Shown here: piece after piece, positions 61,276 to 64,000 of the stretch | Numbering within the stretch: position 1 is the stretch's first letter | Layout of the letters: each line of letters begins with the position of its first letter | Notes under the pieces: model-generated | Seen by the model: the letters and a program-made list of their open reading frames with translations, nothing else | Database searches by the model: none | Told to the model about the DNA's origin: nothing | Made by a program: the position numbers and the translations under genes | Source: Seriola aureovittata | Taxonomy: Eukaryota; Chordata; Actinopteri; Carangiformes; Carangidae | Direction of reading: 5' to 3' | DNA length: 64,000 nucleotides | Assembly: GCF_021018895.1 (NCBI RefSeq) | Contig: NC_079364.1 | Span: 17,010,885-17,074,884, forward strand

Positions 61276-64000
61276 GTGAGTATCATGCTGGAATCACATT
61301 GGAAACGGTATAGTGTGGAAGAAGTTAAATCTCTGTAGTGTTGCATGAATGCATGAGTCATGCAAAGAGATTTAAACATATAAACATCACTGTTCATTTT
61401 ATGTATTTGCCTTTTTTTGCTGCTCAGTGTTGCATTCAGGGCAGCTTTGGAAGTGTTAGCAGGAAGAGGGACAAAGTCTTCAAAGTTGGAGCCCAAAAGA
61501 AATACTGTTTGGAAGGGGAATATGCCCATTGGTGTGTTAATGAAGGAGCAGGAGATTTGAAAGGTTAGGAGCTGTCCAGGATACCGGCTCTGCAATGCTA
61601 AAGAGCAGATGACCCCTATTCACAGGCCATGGCTTTCATGTTATTGCACCCTGATCGCTTGAGGAATTGTTCTTTTGGAATGCTTTCTCCTCCAGCACTG
61701 CGGAGTTGGCCTCGTATTTTAAAGGGGGAGTAGAGAAGCTTCAGGCAGTGTTAGTCTTTTGGGTCATTATATCCCCTCCTCCTACCCCACAGGTCATGCA
61801 TCTTGTTGTGAACACTTTTTCAGAATGTATGTTAACCCTTTTAACATGCATGCAATGTATTCCCATCTGTACTAAAACATGCATTTTTAACATTCCAAGC
61901 AAAATTTTGAAATTTAATTTTACACACACATTAATTTTAATGAGGAAGAAATTAGCTGTTTTGCTTGTCCAGGGTTTATAATCCTTGTTTCAATTTACTT
62001 CCATGGTGGAAGATTGTTTTACTTTAAAGTCCATTCCTCCGGCAGTGTGATGCTGATGTTGAGAAGATCCAAGTAGTTGTTGAAATGTGTAACTGTTGAC
62101 ACTCTGAAGATTAACTTAGATGATTTGCTTTACGTAAACTTTTGAAAAATCTATTAATGAACGTTGGGTTAATTAAACTTTATGGACAAATTGAGTGCAG
62201 TTAGTGTGAGTTACATAACAACTGTTGATTTTCTTGAAGTTGTACCTGCATGTGATTCACTCTGGTAGACATCCCAGTCGTAACTCAAATATTTTCTGGT
62301 ACTTAAAAGTATATGTAGTTTTATTAATTAATTGAGTAGTTTACCTGCTTTATAGAAGTTAAGAGGTGATAAAGGCTGCCTGTAAGCTTTACTAGTCTGT
62401 TTTAAAATGGCACTTAGACATGCTTTAGGGTCTATCTGGAAGCTCATAAAATTTGCACATACCTGAGAAATGCTCAGTTGAAGGACACAGAGGTAGCAGT
62501 GGGGGTTGTTGCGAGTGGTGTGCACACACACATACGTGCACACACACAAATGTGAATTGTCGTTTCCCAGTACCACTGCCTTGCCCTGAGAGTCTGAATG
62601 ACCAAACTTTATTGCAGGCCTTACCAGGTCAGTAGGGGCTGGAGGCTTTGCACATAATTGTTTTCTGCCTCACTACTCTGGTGAAAGAGTGAAAAGCTTT
62701 TCACTCTAACCGTTTTTGTCCACATTACCCCCCAGTGCTATGTAAGAAAAGGGTTTCTTTGGTGGCCGTTATTTGCCCTGGTGTCAGTGGACGAAACAGT
62801 TGGACCTGTTGACCACAGCAAGGCTAATTACATTAATTGTAAAAGTTAAAGAACAGAGGTTGATTCCAAGTTTACATTTCGACTGAAATCTCAGGGTTGC
62901 AGTCGTCATGAAACAGCATGATTCTCTTGTATGACCTGCCTGTTGCATCAAAGGTCTGCTCAGAGATGTTGGCAATGAGTGTGTCATCTATTTTAAGTTT
63001 TTAAGTGGAGAAAGACTGTACATGAAATTGAGTTTATTATGAACATATTCACTGTCACTGTGTCCTGAGGTCTTCTGTCAGGCCCCAGTACCTCCTTTCC
63101 CGGGCCATAGAGAGATACCTCTCATCAGCTATGGCACCACTTCCTTCCATATAGCTTAGTTCTTCATAAGATGTGAGTAAAGGTAATGATTGAAGCATGT
63201 TTTATACCTGAAGTGAAAGAATCGTACCACTTGTGAGCTTTTCGACCCTATGCTCATATGTTGAAGCTGTGGACCTCCTAGTTCTTCTTTGAGGAATGTG
63301 ATGGTGATGGAGGGTAACCTGAAACAGTAGGTTGCTAAAGCGCAAAGTTGAGAGGGGATTTAGCCCTGATGAAAAGGTATGTGACACATGAGCCTCATCA
63401 TGTGACTTTTGTCAATAGACTTGAGATTGATGAGGATTTCAGTAGAGAGATTGCCTCCTGAGTTGGCTCTTATTTTTTTCTCCTTGCATCATGTGACCAC
63501 ACGTACATGATGCATGAAAACAGAGGAAAATGTCAGATTTATTAAGAACTTTCACAGGTATGGTCCAATTGTCGCCCACAAGTTGGTGTAAATTTGTGAA
63601 TTAGGTGGTGAGAATTTCTCAGAGATGTCAGCATTGCAGTCAGGATAGTGTCAGACATGTTGATAGGTTAAAAAAAGATATTTGAAAGAGCTGTTGCAGT
63701 TCAATTAAAAAGTTTATCTTAACTGCGAATAATCCGGCTGCTGGTAAAAACCTCCTGAACGTCTGGATCATAAGTTATCAGAGAAACAATCGAAACGAAG
63801 GTTAACAGCTCCCAGCCCTTTCCTGTCATCCTGTGTCCGCCGCATAGTTTCGAAGAAACACTGACTTTTAATGTGAAACTGGTTTATTCTGGGCTTTTAC
63901 TGGTTATGCTCACCGAGTCTGTTTGATTTGGAGAGGAAGAGACCTCTGGATAAATCGGCTCCCAGTTAAAAACTCCTGAACAACACTGAAGGAATCCAAA
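61276..64000 (+). other. prtg intron 2 (runs off the window)
   Basis: 2.7 kb with no further prtg exon recognised and no clear repeat. The small ORFs here have no recognisable domains. Confidence 0.65.

Noticed and set aside
61194..61595. 133-codon minus-strand ORF
   Set aside because: Antisense to prtg exon 2 and its intron, with no recognisable family.

Overview
This window is vertebrate nuclear DNA, most likely from a percomorph-type teleost fish. Genes are split into many short GT-AG exons with AT-rich introns. The repeats are (CA)n/(TG)n runs, short inverted-repeat elements and SINEs of kinds common in teleosts. The genes are compact: rfx7 occupies about 15 kb and nedd4 about 27 kb. Four protein-coding genes were assembled exon by exon from reading frames, splice signals and recognised family sequence. 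All are cellular vertebrate genes.

Layout: (1) 269-4498, minus strand: tex9, a coiled-coil protein gene, 10 coding exons (338 codons), with the C-terminal end beyond the left edge. (2) 5868-20434, plus strand: rfx7, a winged-helix transcription factor gene, 9 coding exons (1447 aa) with a 3.2-kb last exon and a long 3' UTR to about 23.4 kb. It lies head-to-head with tex9 across about 1.4 kb. (3) 25459-51984, plus strand: nedd4, a HECT E3 ubiquitin ligase gene. Two alternative N-terminal modules (five C2 exons, or one 442-codon exon at 35707) both splice in frame into a shared 810-aa WW-HECT body, giving predicted 907-aa and 1252-aa forms. (4) 59367 to beyond the right edge, plus strand: the first two coding exons of prtg (protogenin), holding the signal peptide and first Ig domain.

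The order prtg-nedd4-rfx7-tex9, with tex9 opposite to the other three, matches human 15q21.3, so this is an ancient syntenic block and not an accessory region. The genes are not known to act in one pathway: tex9 is testis/cilium-associated, rfx7 is an X-box transcription factor, nedd4 is a membrane-protein ubiquitin ligase and prtg is an embryonic cell-surface receptor.

The most notable local features are: an apparent AT-AC (U12-type) intron inside the rfx7 DNA-binding domain; a 45-unit TG repeat filling the 3' end of a 163-bp nedd4 intron; an RFX X-box-like palindrome just upstream of the tex9 start; upstream ORFs before rfx7, nedd4 and prtg; a TIR-like repeat present twice in opposite orientation 30 kb apart; and a decayed L1-type LINE fragment. 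No CRISPR array, operon or other prokaryotic system was seen.
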